Positions 1 to 9,307 of a stretch of DNA of 46,152 bases are shown here, piece after piece; position 1 is the first letter of the stretch; the number at the start of each line of letters is the position of its first letter. The notes beneath the pieces were generated by a model that saw only the letters and a list, made by a program, of their open reading frames with translations, made no database searches and had not been told where the DNA came from. The DNA lies in assembly GCA_022708025.1 (NCBI GenBank), contig JAKIZM010000025.1, positions 1 through 46,152 of the forward strand, read 5' to 3'. Origin of the DNA: Bacteroidota bacterium (GTDB lineage: Bacteria; Bacteroidota; Ignavibacteria; Ignavibacteriales; Ignavibacteriaceae). The position numbers and the translations under genes are program-made.

Positions 1-235
1 TCACCTTTAGCTCAATAAAGACAGTCATAAGGAAGAATTTTGAAGAAATAATTATTTGTCCGTTAAATTATCTTTGTTTTTGTCTCCTATATCGGATTTG
101 AGATTTAGCATTAATAGGCTTGCTGAAATTGGTTTTATAAAGCACTTAATCTAATTTTACATAAGCAATTAAATATTTTTATTTAATACTTTTTATTCGC
201 AAAATATTTAGTCACAAATCAAGGGAGATCACACT

Positions 236-916
236 GTGAAAAATTTACTATCAATATTCTTACTACTTTCTTTTTCAATTTTCTTTATTGCTTGCGATAA
301 AGAAGAAAACAATTCAAAAGATCCAAATGTAATAAACGGTGATTCAAACATTGCTATAAACACTGTCGGAAATACATTTGGTGCTTCTGTCAAAATTGGT
401 AATAGTTACGTAAATGTTTACGATTCAGTTTATATTGTAAGCAATAATAATGGTATGATAACACTTAAAGTAAAAGCTGATTTGCGTCAGATTCCGGGAT
501 TAAGTGCCGTAAATGATGCTATTCCATCTTCATACAAAGATCAAAATGGCAAAGTTGATGTTAGCTTAACTTTCAAAAGCACTTCAGAAGGAATTCAGGA
601 TTATAATTTCTTTAACAAATCAGGTAAATATCATACAATTGCCAAATTTGATGCTGCAGTAGGAGATTCCTATCCGTTAACAAAGGATGATGGAACCAAA
701 ATAGAAAGAAGAGTAACTGAAAGGACTAATCAGGATGATTTTCCTTTTGGGTTTTATAATATAAAAACTATAAAGGTTGAAGAAGATCCCAAAATTCCGG
801 GAATAAAAAATATTACTTACAGAGTAAATCATAGATTTGGTTTAGTATGGTTTGAAATTGAAATGGAAGATGGCTCAAAAGCCAGTTCATACTTTTTTGC
901 ACATTATACAAACTGA
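236..916 (+). CDS. Hypothetical secreted lipoprotein
   Basis: A 226-residue protein of unknown function. The N-terminus is a clear lipoprotein signal: Lys at position 3, a hydrophobic run, and the lipobox FIAC with Cys at about residue 20, followed by a charged stretch (DKEENN). It should therefore be lipid-anchored outside the cytoplasm. The mature part alternates short polar and hydrophobic segments, as in beta-rich extracellular domains; I recognise no family. The start is GTG, chosen because GGGAG lies about 8 bases upstream and the signal peptide begins right there. A TATCTTTG box at 69-76 resembles the Bacteroidota -7 element but is far upstream. It is followed after 12 bases by a membrane protein gene and may be co-transcribed with it. 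Confidence 0.75.
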   Translation: MKNLLSIFLLLSFSIFFIACDKEENNSKDPNVINGDSNIAINTVGNTFGASVKIGNSYVNVYDSVYIVSNNNGMITLKVKADLRQIPGLSAVNDAIPSSYKDQNGKVDVSLTFKSTSEGIQDYNFFNKSGKYHTIAKFDAAVGDSYPLTKDDGTKIERRVTERTNQDDFPFGFYNIKTIKVEEDPKIPGIKNITYRVNHRFGLVWFEIEMEDGSKASSYFFAHYTN

Positions 917-928
917 TTACTGATTAAG

Positions 929-1396
929 ATGAATATTCTTTTACCAGCGAAATTTAAAACCGCAGGTTATATCTTTGTTTTAATAGGAATAGTTCTTGGT
1001 ATTATTCGCTTTTATTTTGATATAAAACTTAAAATATTCGATGTAAAAGTATTTGCTGTTTATTCAAAGTATTTTGAGTCTAACTACTTCAAAATAATTC
1101 CAAATCATATTTCTGAAGAATTAATAGCCCTGTTTCTATTGACAGGGCTTTTATTCATTTGTTTTTCTAAAGAAAAGAATGAAAATGAGCAACTGAATCA
1201 AATCAGATTAAAATCATTAATATTAGCCATCTATTTAAACACAGCTTTTATGCTTTTTTCGTTTATCTTTATTTACGGACTTATTTTCATAAACATTTTA
1301 GTAATAAATCTTATCAGTCCTTTTATTTTTTATCTTATTATTTTCAATTGGTTTAAATACAAACAAAAACCGCAAACAGACCAATCGCACTCTTAA
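929..1396 (+). CDS. Small integral membrane protein, unknown function
   Basis: A 155-residue, strongly hydrophobic protein with about four predicted membrane segments: roughly residues 12-30, 60-78, 95-122 and 125-143. There is a polar, Lys/Glu-rich loop near residue 80-92 and a short hydrophilic tail. No family is recognised. It starts with ATG 12 bases after the lipoprotein gene on the same strand, so the two may form a small unit, but no functional link can be seen. Base and codon use look like its neighbours. Confidence 0.65.
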   Translation: MNILLPAKFKTAGYIFVLIGIVLGIIRFYFDIKLKIFDVKVFAVYSKYFESNYFKIIPNHISEELIALFLLTGLLFICFSKEKNENEQLNQIRLKSLILAIYLNTAFMLFSFIFIYGLIFINILVINLISPFIFYLIIFNWFKYKQKPQTDQSHS

Positions 1397-1464
1397 AATC
1401 ATTATATAAATATTCTTGCATTTTAATACATTTAGTTTGATTTTTGTTTTCCATTTTAAAGAAA

Positions 1465-1923
1465 ATGAAACAACAGGAAGAAGAGAAAAATATTGCGGTT
1501 AATCGCAAAGCAAGACACGAATATGCAATTTTACAATCCTTTGAAGCAGGAATTGTATTAGTTGGTACCGAAGTAAAATCCTTGCGCGAAGGTAAAGCAA
1601 ATCTTGTTGATAGTTATGCTTTAATAAAGAACAACGAAATCTGGCTCTTAAGTTTACACATTAGTGAATATAAACAAGGCAACATCAATAATCATATACC
1701 AACACGTGATAGAAAATTATTGATGAACAGATCAGAAATAAGAAAACTGATCGGAAAGACAAAAGAGAAAGGACTGACTTTAATTCCTTTAAGATTATAT
1801 TTTAAAAGCGGTAGAGTTAAAGTTGAATTAGCTTTAGCTAAAGGCAAAAAAGTATATGATAAACGACATGATATTGCTAAAAAGGATTTTCAGAGAGATC
1901 AGGAAAGAAAAATTAAATATTAA
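1465..1923 (+). CDS. smpB: SsrA-binding protein SmpB
   Basis: SmpB binds tmRNA and delivers it to ribosomes stalled on broken messages (trans-translation, cytoplasm). The family signature is clear: NRKARHEYAI at the start of the fold, then GTEVKSLREGKANLVDSYA, an SLHISEY strand, and the basic C-terminal tail GKKVYDKRHDIAKKD, which enters the ribosomal A site. Length is 152 residues from this ATG, normal for the family. An in-frame TTG at 1444 would add seven residues (MFSILKK); I prefer the ATG because SmpB proteins normally begin only a few residues before the conserved NRKA motif. No tmRNA gene was seen in this window. An imperfect inverted repeat follows directly downstream. Confidence 0.95.
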   Translation: MKQQEEEKNIAVNRKARHEYAILQSFEAGIVLVGTEVKSLREGKANLVDSYALIKNNEIWLLSLHISEYKQGNINNHIPTRDRKLLMNRSEIRKLIGKTKEKGLTLIPLRLYFKSGRVKVELALAKGKKVYDKRHDIAKKDFQRDQERKIKY

Positions 1924-1941
1924 AATTACAATTACACGAAT

Positions 1942-1991
1942 GGATGAATGACTGCATGAATGCATGCAACCATGCATCCATGCAATCATCC
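1942..1991. repeat. Imperfect inverted repeat between smpB and tyrS
   Basis: The left arm at 1942-1966 and right arm at 1971-1991 fold back on each other around a CAAC loop. Apart from a four-base ATGA duplication in the left arm and two mismatches, the arms are complementary. The stretch is built almost only from ATGA/ATGC/CATC words, unlike the coding sequence on either side. There is no T-run, so it is not a standard intrinsic terminator on the + strand. It may be a transcript-end hairpin or a small dispersed palindromic repeat. Confidence 0.6.
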
Positions 1992-2050
1992 TGCATTATA
2001 TGACGGCATCAGATAAAATAAATTTTATAAAAGATTGAGAGCTATTAGTA

Positions 2051-3265
2051 ATGATTACTTTTCCATCATTAAATGAGCAAATGGATATTATCAAACGAGG
2101 TTCTGTTGAGATAATTCCGGAAGATGAACTTGTCAAAAAGCTTGAAAAATCATTAAAGACAAATAAGCCTTTAAATGTCAAACTGGGTTGTGATCCGAGC
2201 AGACCTGATCTTCATATCGGTCATTCAGTAGTAATCAGAAAGCTTGCTCAATTTCAGTCGCTTGGTCATCAGGCAATTTTAATTGTTGGTGATTTTACAG
2301 GTATGATAGGCGATCCGTCAGGCAGAAATACAACCCGCCCTGCTCTTACTCTTGAACAGACCAGAATAAATGGTGAAAGCTATTTTGAACAGGCTTCAAA
2401 AATCCTGAATAAAGAGAAAACTAAAATTGTTTATAACTCTGATTGGCTTAGTAAAATGTCTTTTGAAGATGTAATTAAATTATCTTCAAAATATACTGTT
2501 GCAAGAATGATCGAACGGGATGATTTTACAAAAAGATTTAAATCCGGTGAGCCAATCAGTATTCACGAATTTTTATATCCGCTTGCACAGGCAATGGATT
2601 CCGTAGCAATTGAAAGTGATGTTGAACTTGGCGGAACAGATCAGAAATTCAACCTACTTGTTGGAAGGGATATTCAGAGAGAATTTGGATTGGAACCACA
2701 GGTTATTCTTACTATGCCTTTGCTCGTTGGAACAGATGGTGTGGAAAAGATGAGTAAATCTCTGGATAATTATATCGGAATTACAGATGAACCTTCACAA
2801 ATATTCGGCAGGACTTTATCCATTCCTGATAATCTAATTTATACTTATTTTGAATTAGCAACAGATGTATCAAATAATAAACTTGCAGAAATAAAATCAC
2901 AGCTTGAAAGCGGAAATGTAAATCCACGTGATATAAAACGTGAACTTGCAAGAACATTGGTTACAATGTATCATAATCAGGAGGCTGCTGAAACTGCTCA
3001 AGCGGAATTTGATAATATTTTTATTAATAAAGGTTTACCGGATGAAATTGAAGAATTTAGTATTGGTAATAACCAAGAAATTAATATTTTAGATCTGATC
3101 GTTTTGGTAAATTTTGCACCTTCAAAAGCTGAAGCACGAAGATTAGTTCAGCAAGGCGGTGTTTCGATAGATGGTGAGAAAATCAGCGATTTTAAACAAA
3201 TTATTTTTTTAAAATCCGGAATGATTTTAAAAGTCGGAAAACGAAAATTCATTAAATTCAATTAA
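2051..3265 (+). CDS. tyrS: Tyrosyl-tRNA synthetase
   Basis: Charges tRNA-Tyr with tyrosine in the cytoplasm. It is a class I synthetase: the HIGH motif appears as DLHIGHS near residue 55, the tyrosine-pocket region GGTDQKFN near residue 195, and the KMSKS loop as VEKMSKS near residue 233. A C-terminal S4 RNA-binding domain follows (PSKAEARRLVQQGGVSI). The 404-residue length fits the TyrRS subgroup with the long N-terminal segment (IIPEDELVKKL) before the Rossmann fold. Start is ATG. It sits 127 bases after smpB on the same strand and just before the arginine decarboxylase gene. Confidence 0.96.
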   Translation: MITFPSLNEQMDIIKRGSVEIIPEDELVKKLEKSLKTNKPLNVKLGCDPSRPDLHIGHSVVIRKLAQFQSLGHQAILIVGDFTGMIGDPSGRNTTRPALTLEQTRINGESYFEQASKILNKEKTKIVYNSDWLSKMSFEDVIKLSSKYTVARMIERDDFTKRFKSGEPISIHEFLYPLAQAMDSVAIESDVELGGTDQKFNLLVGRDIQREFGLEPQVILTMPLLVGTDGVEKMSKSLDNYIGITDEPSQIFGRTLSIPDNLIYTYFELATDVSNNKLAEIKSQLESGNVNPRDIKRELARTLVTMYHNQEAAETAQAEFDNIFINKGLPDEIEEFSIGNNQEINILDLIVLVNFAPSKAEARRLVQQGGVSIDGEKISDFKQIIFLKSGMILKVGKRKFIKFN

Positions 3266-3288
3266 CTTAGTATAGAAAGGGACGAAAA

Positions 3289-3834
3289 TTGTATCTACCA
3301 ACAAAAGTTTTTTTTACCAAAGGTGTTGGAAGACACAAAGAGTATTTAAGCTCTTTTGAACTTGCATTAAGAAATGCGAAAATTGAAATCTGTAATCTTG
3401 TTACTGTAAGCAGTATTTTTCCTATCGGATGCAAACGCATTTCTGTTGATGAAGGTGTAAAACTTATTACTCCCGGTCAAATAACTCATTGTGTTATGGC
3501 GAGAAATTCCACAAATGAACCAAACAGATTAATTGCAGCTTCATTGGGTGTAGCTATACCGGCAGATAACAATGCTTATGGATATCTATCTGAACATCAT
3601 CCGTTCGGTCAAACTGAGAAAGTATGCGGAGAATATGCCGAGGACCTTGCTGCTACAATGCTTGCTACTACATTAGGTGTTGAATTTGATTCAGAAAAAG
3701 ATTGGAGTGAAAGAGAAAACATTTATAAAATGTCCGGTAAAATTGTCAGATCATTTAATGTTACACAATCTGCCGAAGGTGATAAAAACGGTTTGTGGAC
3801 AACAGTACTCGCTGTTGCAGTATTTCTTCCTTAG
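3289..3834 (+). CDS. Pyruvoyl-dependent arginine decarboxylase
   Basis: Converts arginine to agmatine, the first step of a polyamine route or of acid consumption. Family features: the opening segment [20 protein letters not shown], then the Ser-Ser self-cleavage site in VTVSSIFP (Ser41/Ser42), where the new N-terminal Ser becomes the pyruvoyl cofactor. GCKRIS and a conserved ICNLV strand flank it. At 181 residues it is of normal length and complete. The start is TTG, supported by GAAAGGG about 8 bases upstream and by the family's start at M-x-x-P-x-x-x-F. It lies 23 bases after tyrS and 15 bases before the TerC gene. No agmatine-using gene is nearby. Confidence 0.9.
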   Translation: MYLPTKVFFTKGVGRHKEYLSSFELALRNAKIEICNLVTVSSIFPIGCKRISVDEGVKLITPGQITHCVMARNSTNEPNRLIAASLGVAIPADNNAYGYLSEHHPFGQTEKVCGEYAEDLAATMLATTLGVEFDSEKDWSERENIYKMSGKIVRSFNVTQSAEGDKNGLWTTVLAVAVFLP

Positions 3835-3849
3835 AATGACAATTTTATC

Positions 3850-4776
3850 TTGATTGCTGAATCTTCCTATTGGTATTTTTTTTCTGCAATTGTTGCATTG
3901 CTTTTGTTTATTGATTTGTATGTAACGGATCATAGGCGCGGAAAAATAACTTTAAAAGCTAGTCTTATCTGGAGCGGTGTTTGGGTTATCACCGCTCTTC
4001 TTTTCAATCTGTTCATCTATATCTATATGGAAGACGGTCATCAAAAAGCAATTGAGTTTTTGACCGGATACATTATTGAAAAATCTCTTTCAGTCGATAA
4101 TCTTTTCGTCTTCCTTATGATTTTCAGTATAATGGATATAAAACCGGAAAATCAGCCACACGTATTAAAATGGGGCATTATAAGTGCAGTTGTATTCCGT
4201 GTTATTTTTATTCTCGCCGGTGTAACTTTAATAAATTTATTTGAGCCGGTTATTTATGTTTTTGCAATAATTTTATTAGTAGCTGCTTATAAAATGGCTT
4301 TTGGCGGGGAACAAAAAATTGATGTAAATAATAATTGGTTATTAAAGATAGCACGAAAATACTTTAAGCTTAATACATCTTATGTTGGAAAAAAGTTTTT
4401 CATAAAAGAAAACCACAAGTTTTATATTACAACAACTTTTCTAACCTTGCTTTTAATTGAATCATCAGATATAGTATTTGCAGTTGATTCAATTCCTGCA
4501 ATCATTGCAATAACCAAAGATACTTTTATAATTATCTCATCCAATATTTTTGCAATTCTGGGTTTGAGAGCTTTGTATTTTGCTTTGGCTGGTCTTATTG
4601 ATCTCTTCGTTTATCTAAAGTACGGAGTTTCTGTTGTGTTATTTTATGTTGGTATTAAAATGTTGGTTTCTGATTTTTATAAAATCCCAACTGAGGTTTC
4701 TCTTTTTATAATCGTATTTGTTCTCGGCAGTTCAATTTTGCTCTCTCTTATCAAGCGAAAAAAATTTACTAATTAA
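3850..4776 (+). CDS. TerC/Alx family integral membrane protein
   Basis: A 308-residue polytopic inner-membrane protein of the TerC/Alx family, linked in other bacteria to manganese export to protect or load secreted metalloproteins, and first known from tellurite resistance. Diagnostic motifs: SLSVDNLFVFLMIF in the third membrane segment and LLIESSDIVFAVDSIPA in the sixth, both with the acidic residues thought to bind metal. About eight or nine membrane helices are visible. The start is TTG 15 bases after the arginine decarboxylase stop, so the two are likely co-transcribed. Its last 45 bases overlap, tail to tail, the end of the thiamine-operon symporter gene on the other strand. Confidence 0.9.
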   Translation: MIAESSYWYFFSAIVALLLFIDLYVTDHRRGKITLKASLIWSGVWVITALLFNLFIYIYMEDGHQKAIEFLTGYIIEKSLSVDNLFVFLMIFSIMDIKPENQPHVLKWGIISAVVFRVIFILAGVTLINLFEPVIYVFAIILLVAAYKMAFGGEQKIDVNNNWLLKIARKYFKLNTSYVGKKFFIKENHKFYITTTFLTLLLIESSDIVFAVDSIPAIIAITKDTFIIISSNIFAILGLRALYFALAGLIDLFVYLKYGVSVVLFYVGIKMLVSDFYKIPTEVSLFIIVFVLGSSILLSLIKRKKFTN

Positions 4777-6138
4777 ACCAATTGTATGTATCAGTAAAGC
4801 AACCGAAATTCCTATCAGCATCGGTTCAATTTCATATACAAATCCCTGAAAATTATTTCGTATTAATAACCAGATTGTTCCCGATAAAATTGCAAGAATT
4901 ATTTCAATCAGAATAATTTTATTTGATACAGAAATTTTTGGATAATAAGAACTTATTACAGGCAAGATGATTCCGGGAATAAACAGAGAGCCGATGGTGT
5001 ACCAGATTTGCACAACTGAAGGAATAGTATATGCAATAACCACTGATAATATCGAAGTAATTATTATTCCAATTACAGTATAGAGTTTTATCTTATCTTC
5101 ACGTTTTTCTTTACTTATCCGGTAAATAAAATCTTTACCAATAGTTGTTGCACTTAAAAACATAAAGCTGTTAAGAGTAGAAATTATAGTTGCAAACATC
5201 GCCGCATAAAAAATTCCTTTTAATCCGGGAGCAAGAATTTTTTCTGCTAATAACGGATACGCCATAATCGGATTGTCCAGATCAGGCAATATAGCTTTTG
5301 CATACAAACCGGTGGATGTAGTAAGGAAATCAAACAAAGCCCAGAAAATAATAGATATTAATATTCCATACTTTGCTACATTACCTGTTTTAGCTGAATA
5401 AGAGCGTTGATGAAAACCCGGATCTGCAAAAGTCCATAAAGCAATCAGAAACCAGACAATTAAAAAAGTAATCGAAGCATCACCTGTAAAAGAAAGATGC
5501 GAATGCGGTAAATTTGTTTCGAGAAAATTAATACCGCCGTAATTTAACACTGCCACTGAAAGAAATATTATAAATCCGGCAAACATTATAAAAAACTGAA
5601 ATGCATCTGTAAAAATATTTGATCTGAATCCGCCTTTAATCAGATACGAAGCCGATAGAATTACTCCAATGATAAGTGAAAACAGATCGCCAGTATCAAA
5701 TACAAGCGCTATTAAGTTAGCACTCATAAGCAGATAAGGCGCCGGTGAAACAAGTATAAAAACAACCACTGCTGAAAGAAGTGCAGTATTCCTGCCATAG
5801 ATCTGTTCAAGTTTTTCGGGAATGGTAAATAATGATGCTTCGCGTATTTTCTTTGCAAAAAACATCGCAAACAAAAATGCGAAAAAATAATACGGTAAAC
5901 CTTGTGTAAACCAGCTTACTAAACCATAGCGATACGTAAACTCACCAATCCCGATTATTCCACCATACCAGGTTGATACATTAACAAGGACAAATAAAAA
6001 CAATCCCATATTTCTGCCTGAAAGAAGATAATCTTCTGCATTGGATTTAACTTTTTTTGAAGATATAAATCCAATTGATAATAACAGAGAGAAAAAAAGG
6101 ATTATAATTATTATATCAGATGGACTGAAAGAGATCAT
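4732..6138 (-). CDS. Sodium:solute symporter, probable thiamine transporter (ThiV-like)
   Basis: A 468-residue member of the sodium:solute symporter (SSS) family with about 13 membrane segments. The first-segment signature is KKVKSNAEDYLLSGRNMG followed by STWYGGIIGIGEFTYRYG. The sequence shows only the family. The substrate is inferred from context: it is the last gene of an operon headed by a TPP riboswitch and its start overlaps thiN by 23 bases. Comparative work on thiamine regulons has proposed SSS-family ThiV as a thiamine transporter, whereas Bacteroidota usually use PnuT here. It would carry thiamine across the inner membrane after the TonB-dependent receptor brings it through the outer one. 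A pyrimidine precursor is an alternative substrate. Confidence 0.85.
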   Translation of the reverse strand: MISFSPSDIIIIILFFSLLLSIGFISSKKVKSNAEDYLLSGRNMGLFLFVLVNVSTWYGGIIGIGEFTYRYGLVSWFTQGLPYYFFAFLFAMFFAKKIREASLFTIPEKLEQIYGRNTALLSAVVVFILVSPAPYLLMSANLIALVFDTGDLFSLIIGVILSASYLIKGGFRSNIFTDAFQFFIMFAGFIIFLSVAVLNYGGINFLETNLPHSHLSFTGDASITFLIVWFLIALWTFADPGFHQRSYSAKTGNVAKYGILISIIFWALFDFLTTSTGLYAKAILPDLDNPIMAYPLLAEKILAPGLKGIFYAAMFATIISTLNSFMFLSATTIGKDFIYRISKEKREDKIKLYTVIGIIITSILSVVIAYTIPSVVQIWYTIGSLFIPGIILPVISSYYPKISVSNKIILIEIILAILSGTIWLLIRNNFQGFVYEIEPMLIGISVALLIHTIGLISKFFSLDKREQN

Positions 6139-6778
6139 ATTTAATTATACTTTGTAATTCTCTAATAACAAAAGCAACACCATTTTTCACTTTGATTGTT
6201 ACATTTTCGCTTACGCTAACATTTGAAGTGCTTTCCCTCAGTCCAAATGGCAGTGTTGTATTATTCAGTTTATATTTTAATCCGGTTGAAGATATCTTAG
6301 TTTTATTATCAAATGCATAAATAGAAAATATTTCATCGGGTTTTGAAATAAAACTTATCTGATCTTTGACAGGAATAAGAAATGATTTTTCGGCAGCAAT
6401 AAATATTTTTATTTTATTTAGATATTTAATAACCATTCCCAGATTGCAAATCGTGTGATCCAGCCTATCACCTGTAACTCCCAATAAAACAATCTGAGTA
6501 AATTTATTTTTTATAGCAAACTTAATACTCTTATCTACATCAGTATCGTTTTGCCTTTTATATTTTATTATTGATACTTTCTTAGAATAGTATTTTAAAT
6601 TATCATTTGTTATTGAATCCAAATCGCCAATTATAAAATCAGGTAATAGATTTAATTTCCTTGCTGAGTTTGCTCCTCCATCAGCACAAATAAGTGATGT
6701 AAATCCCTTTTTAATAAAATATTCTATTATTTTTTTTGTTGGAGATTTACCATTAGCGATTATCAAACACTTTTTCAT
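6116..6778 (-). CDS. thiN: Thiamine pyrophosphokinase
   Basis: Transfers pyrophosphate from ATP to thiamine, giving TPP directly, so this cell can use salvaged thiamine. Motifs of the family: ICADGGANSARKL (about residue 31), DFIIGDLDSIT (about 47), NDTDVDKS (about 76), and GVTGDRLDHTICNL (about 98), which together build the substrate and Mg-ATP site. The C-terminal domain holds a beta-rich region ending in SENVTIKVKNGVAFVI. Length 220 residues is normal. It starts 2 bases after the stop of the receptor gene and overlaps the symporter gene by 23 bases, so translation is probably coupled. Regulated by the upstream TPP riboswitch. Confidence 0.95.
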   Translation of the reverse strand: MKKCLIIANGKSPTKKIIEYFIKKGFTSLICADGGANSARKLNLLPDFIIGDLDSITNDNLKYYSKKVSIIKYKRQNDTDVDKSIKFAIKNKFTQIVLLGVTGDRLDHTICNLGMVIKYLNKIKIFIAAEKSFLIPVKDQISFISKPDEIFSIYAFDNKTKISSTGLKYKLNNTTLPFGLRESTSNVSVSENVTIKVKNGVAFVIRELQSIIKYDLFQSI

Positions 6779-6780
6779 TA

Positions 6781-9249
6781 CTATAAACCTATTTGTATTC
6801 CTGTTATAAAATTCCTGTCCGCAGCAGGAAAAAACTCCTTACCGATTGCATAAGCAGAATATAAATTGTTAAAAATATTATTTACCTGTAAAAATATTTT
6901 TGAACTGCTGATGCTATTAAAGAAATTAAAATCATAACTGCAATAAATATCTGCCACAAAATATGAATCATTTACATTATCTGTATAATCAACAAAGCCC
7001 GGAAATTTTATTAAATAATTTTTTAAATGAGAATCAAAATTATCTGAATAGAAGCTGCTTACATATTTTGCATTTAGTTTAACAAATAATTTATTTAATT
7101 GAAGCTGCATTCCGGCATTTGCCAGCAATCCGGGAAAACCACCAATTTTATTATCATTAAGATCAATCCAATCGGACTCATTAATAAAATATTTTCCGGT
7201 ATTAATTTTATTTGAACTTAAAGTGGTGTTACCAAAAATTTCCAGAAAACCAGTGGGTTTATAAATTAAACTGAATTCAGCACCTGCGTGTGTTGTTTGG
7301 TCAACATTGCCTGTTACCGGCTGCCCGAATCTATCCAGCTTTCCGCTTTTCACAATTTCATTTTCAAAAAGCATATAATAAAAATTAAGATTAAGTGATA
7401 AATTTTCTAAGTGATATGAAAATCCAATTTCCAAATCATTCATTGTTTCAGGTTGAACATTTGGTGAATTAAAATTATAAGTTCCATCAGCATTAAGAGA
7501 AAACTGCGGCTGTTTACCTCCGCTTGATTCGGCTGCATCATAGTAATTTTTTAATCTTGGTTCCCGCGTAACTCTTGCAAATGATACAAATGAACTGATT
7601 GTTTTTGAAAATTTATAATTCAAACCAACTCTTGGATTTACAAATAAGTTATCAATCGAAAAATCATTTCCAAGATATTTTTCGTTATAAAATTTGTATT
7701 TATGATATGATAGCTGCAGTTCACCAAGTAAATTTATTTTTTCATTCAGGTTATATATTTCATGAACAAAACCTGAAAAGATATTCTTGGCACCATTATA
7801 AAAATAATACTTATAGTTTTTATCAACTCCTGAAGGAATATTTTCCGCATAAATTATACTTCCCCAATGATCGGATTTATGAATCCTAAATTCTCCGCCA
7901 ATAATCAATTGCCCATCCTTATGGTTAAAACTTAGTTTTGGTATCCAACCGAATTGTCTGTTTTCAACCTGAGCGCGAATTAAAGCATTTACCGGCACCT
8001 GAGTTGAATCAAAGCCATTAAATTTCAATCGAAAATAATCATCATAATAAACCGACCACGAGCCATCATAATCAAAAAAGCCTGAACCATAAACATAAAA
8101 CAATGCTGAATTAAACTTCAGATTTTCATCTAGATAAAATTCATTCAGTAATTCAAAATGAGGCTGTGAAAAGTTTTCAATCTCTTCAGGTCTTCTGTTC
8201 AGAACATAACTATAGCTGTTTTCATCTGCTTCCCAATACGAATAATTGGCTTTTCTTTCTATCGGATCCTTAACTGCAAACTTTGCAACTCCGGTATATG
8301 CTAATCCATCAGAAATCGGACCCCCATAAAAATTTAATTGAGTTGTTAAGTAATCATCATATCTTACAAATGACAAATGATATGAATTAAGTTTTGTCCA
8401 AGAAAGATTTCTGTATCCTGAACTTAAGATCTGAGATAATTTTGCATAAACCGAATAACGATTATCAATTAATCCGCTTGCAAACGAAGCACTGTATTTT
8501 CTTGTATTAAATGAACCGGCGGACATAAGTAAATCAAACTTTGATTTATCTGAAAACGGTGAAGTAATTATATTTATTGAACCTCCAACTGACGGAAATC
8601 CGATTACTCCCGAACCAGAACCCCTTTGAACCTGAAGCAATTCTGTGCTTGCCAGTAAATCAGGAAAATCCAGCCAATAAACATTGTGATCTTCAGGATC
8701 ATTCTGTGGAATACCATTGATTGAAACAGAAATTCTTCTCTGATCAAATCCACGGATACTTAAATAATTATAACCAATTCCGTTTCCGTTTTCAGAATAA
8801 AATGTTGTTGAAGGCAGTTGCGATAGATAATCGGGAACATCCTGAACAACATAATCTTTACTGATTTTTTCTTTTGAGATTTTATCAAATGATATTGGAG
8901 TAATGCCTTTTTTACCAACACTTGCTTCAATAAGAATGGTTTGTGAGGGTAATATTTTACTTTCAAGAGGAATTTGAATCTCTTCTGAAACTGTATTTGC
9001 AATTAAAATTTCAACAGTTTTATAACCAATGAAACTTACTGTAATAATACTTGAATCAGAAAAATTGTAGTTAAGTGAAAATACTCCGTTTTCATCTGTG
9101 GTGGTTCCGATATTTGTTCCCTTAACCAAAATATTCGCAGACTGCAGAGGCAATTTGGAATCCGAATCAAACACAATTCCTTTAACAGATTTTAACTGCG
9201 GAAAAATCTGAAAACACAAAAACAAAAAAAGAATGATTATTTTTTTCAT
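6781..9249 (-). CDS. TonB-dependent outer-membrane receptor, probable thiamine uptake
   Basis: An 822-residue outer-membrane gated channel. Order of parts: Sec signal peptide (1-18); carboxypeptidase-regulatory-like beta-sandwich (about 20-95, with SVKGIVFDSDSKLPLQSANI and GTTTDENGVFSL); plug domain (about 110-225, with SIRGFDQRRISVSINGIPQND); then a beta-barrel to the C-terminus. The last residue is Leu rather than the usual Phe/Trp. The sequence alone says only TonB-dependent receptor. The thiamine assignment comes from the TPP riboswitch in its leader and thiN immediately downstream, the arrangement seen for OMR1-type receptors in Bacteroidota. A good AGGAG site lies between the riboswitch terminator and the ATG. 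Confidence 0.92.
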   Translation of the reverse strand: MKKIIILFLFLCFQIFPQLKSVKGIVFDSDSKLPLQSANILVKGTNIGTTTDENGVFSLNYNFSDSSIITVSFIGYKTVEILIANTVSEEIQIPLESKILPSQTILIEASVGKKGITPISFDKISKEKISKDYVVQDVPDYLSQLPSTTFYSENGNGIGYNYLSIRGFDQRRISVSINGIPQNDPEDHNVYWLDFPDLLASTELLQVQRGSGSGVIGFPSVGGSINIITSPFSDKSKFDLLMSAGSFNTRKYSASFASGLIDNRYSVYAKLSQILSSGYRNLSWTKLNSYHLSFVRYDDYLTTQLNFYGGPISDGLAYTGVAKFAVKDPIERKANYSYWEADENSYSYVLNRRPEEIENFSQPHFELLNEFYLDENLKFNSALFYVYGSGFFDYDGSWSVYYDDYFRLKFNGFDSTQVPVNALIRAQVENRQFGWIPKLSFNHKDGQLIIGGEFRIHKSDHWGSIIYAENIPSGVDKNYKYYFYNGAKNIFSGFVHEIYNLNEKINLLGELQLSYHKYKFYNEKYLGNDFSIDNLFVNPRVGLNYKFSKTISSFVSFARVTREPRLKNYYDAAESSGGKQPQFSLNADGTYNFNSPNVQPETMNDLEIGFSYHLENLSLNLNFYYMLFENEIVKSGKLDRFGQPVTGNVDQTTHAGAEFSLIYKPTGFLEIFGNTTLSSNKINTGKYFINESDWIDLNDNKIGGFPGLLANAGMQLQLNKLFVKLNAKYVSSFYSDNFDSHLKNYLIKFPGFVDYTDNVNDSYFVADIYCSYDFNFFNSISSSKIFLQVNNIFNNLYSAYAIGKEFFPAADRNFITGIQIGL

Positions 9250-9259
9250 AATTACTCCT

Positions 9260-9289
9260 AAAAAAATAGCCGTTTTGGAAAAACGGCTA
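9260..9289 (-). terminator. Intrinsic terminator, expression platform of the TPP riboswitch
   Basis: On the minus strand a perfect 10-bp stem (TAGCCGTTTT / AAAACGGCTA, loop TCC, positions 9289-9267) is followed by seven Ts (9266-9260). The AGGAG ribosome-binding site and the receptor start codon come immediately afterwards. Its position between the aptamer and the first gene makes it the off-switch when TPP is bound. Its upstream arm repeats the AGCCGTT of the aptamer's P1 strand, which suggests a competing antiterminator. Confidence 0.92.
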
Positions 9290-9307
9290 CTTAAAAAATC
9301 ATTCTTT

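Noticed and set aside
69..76. Promoter for the first lipoprotein gene (TATCTTTG)
   Set aside because: It matches the -7 consensus but lies 160 bases from the gene and has no -33 partner; kept only as a remark.
7599..7889. 96-residue open frame on the + strand inside the TonB-dependent receptor
   Set aside because: Shadow of a well-supported receptor gene on the other strand; no start signal and no protein-like features.
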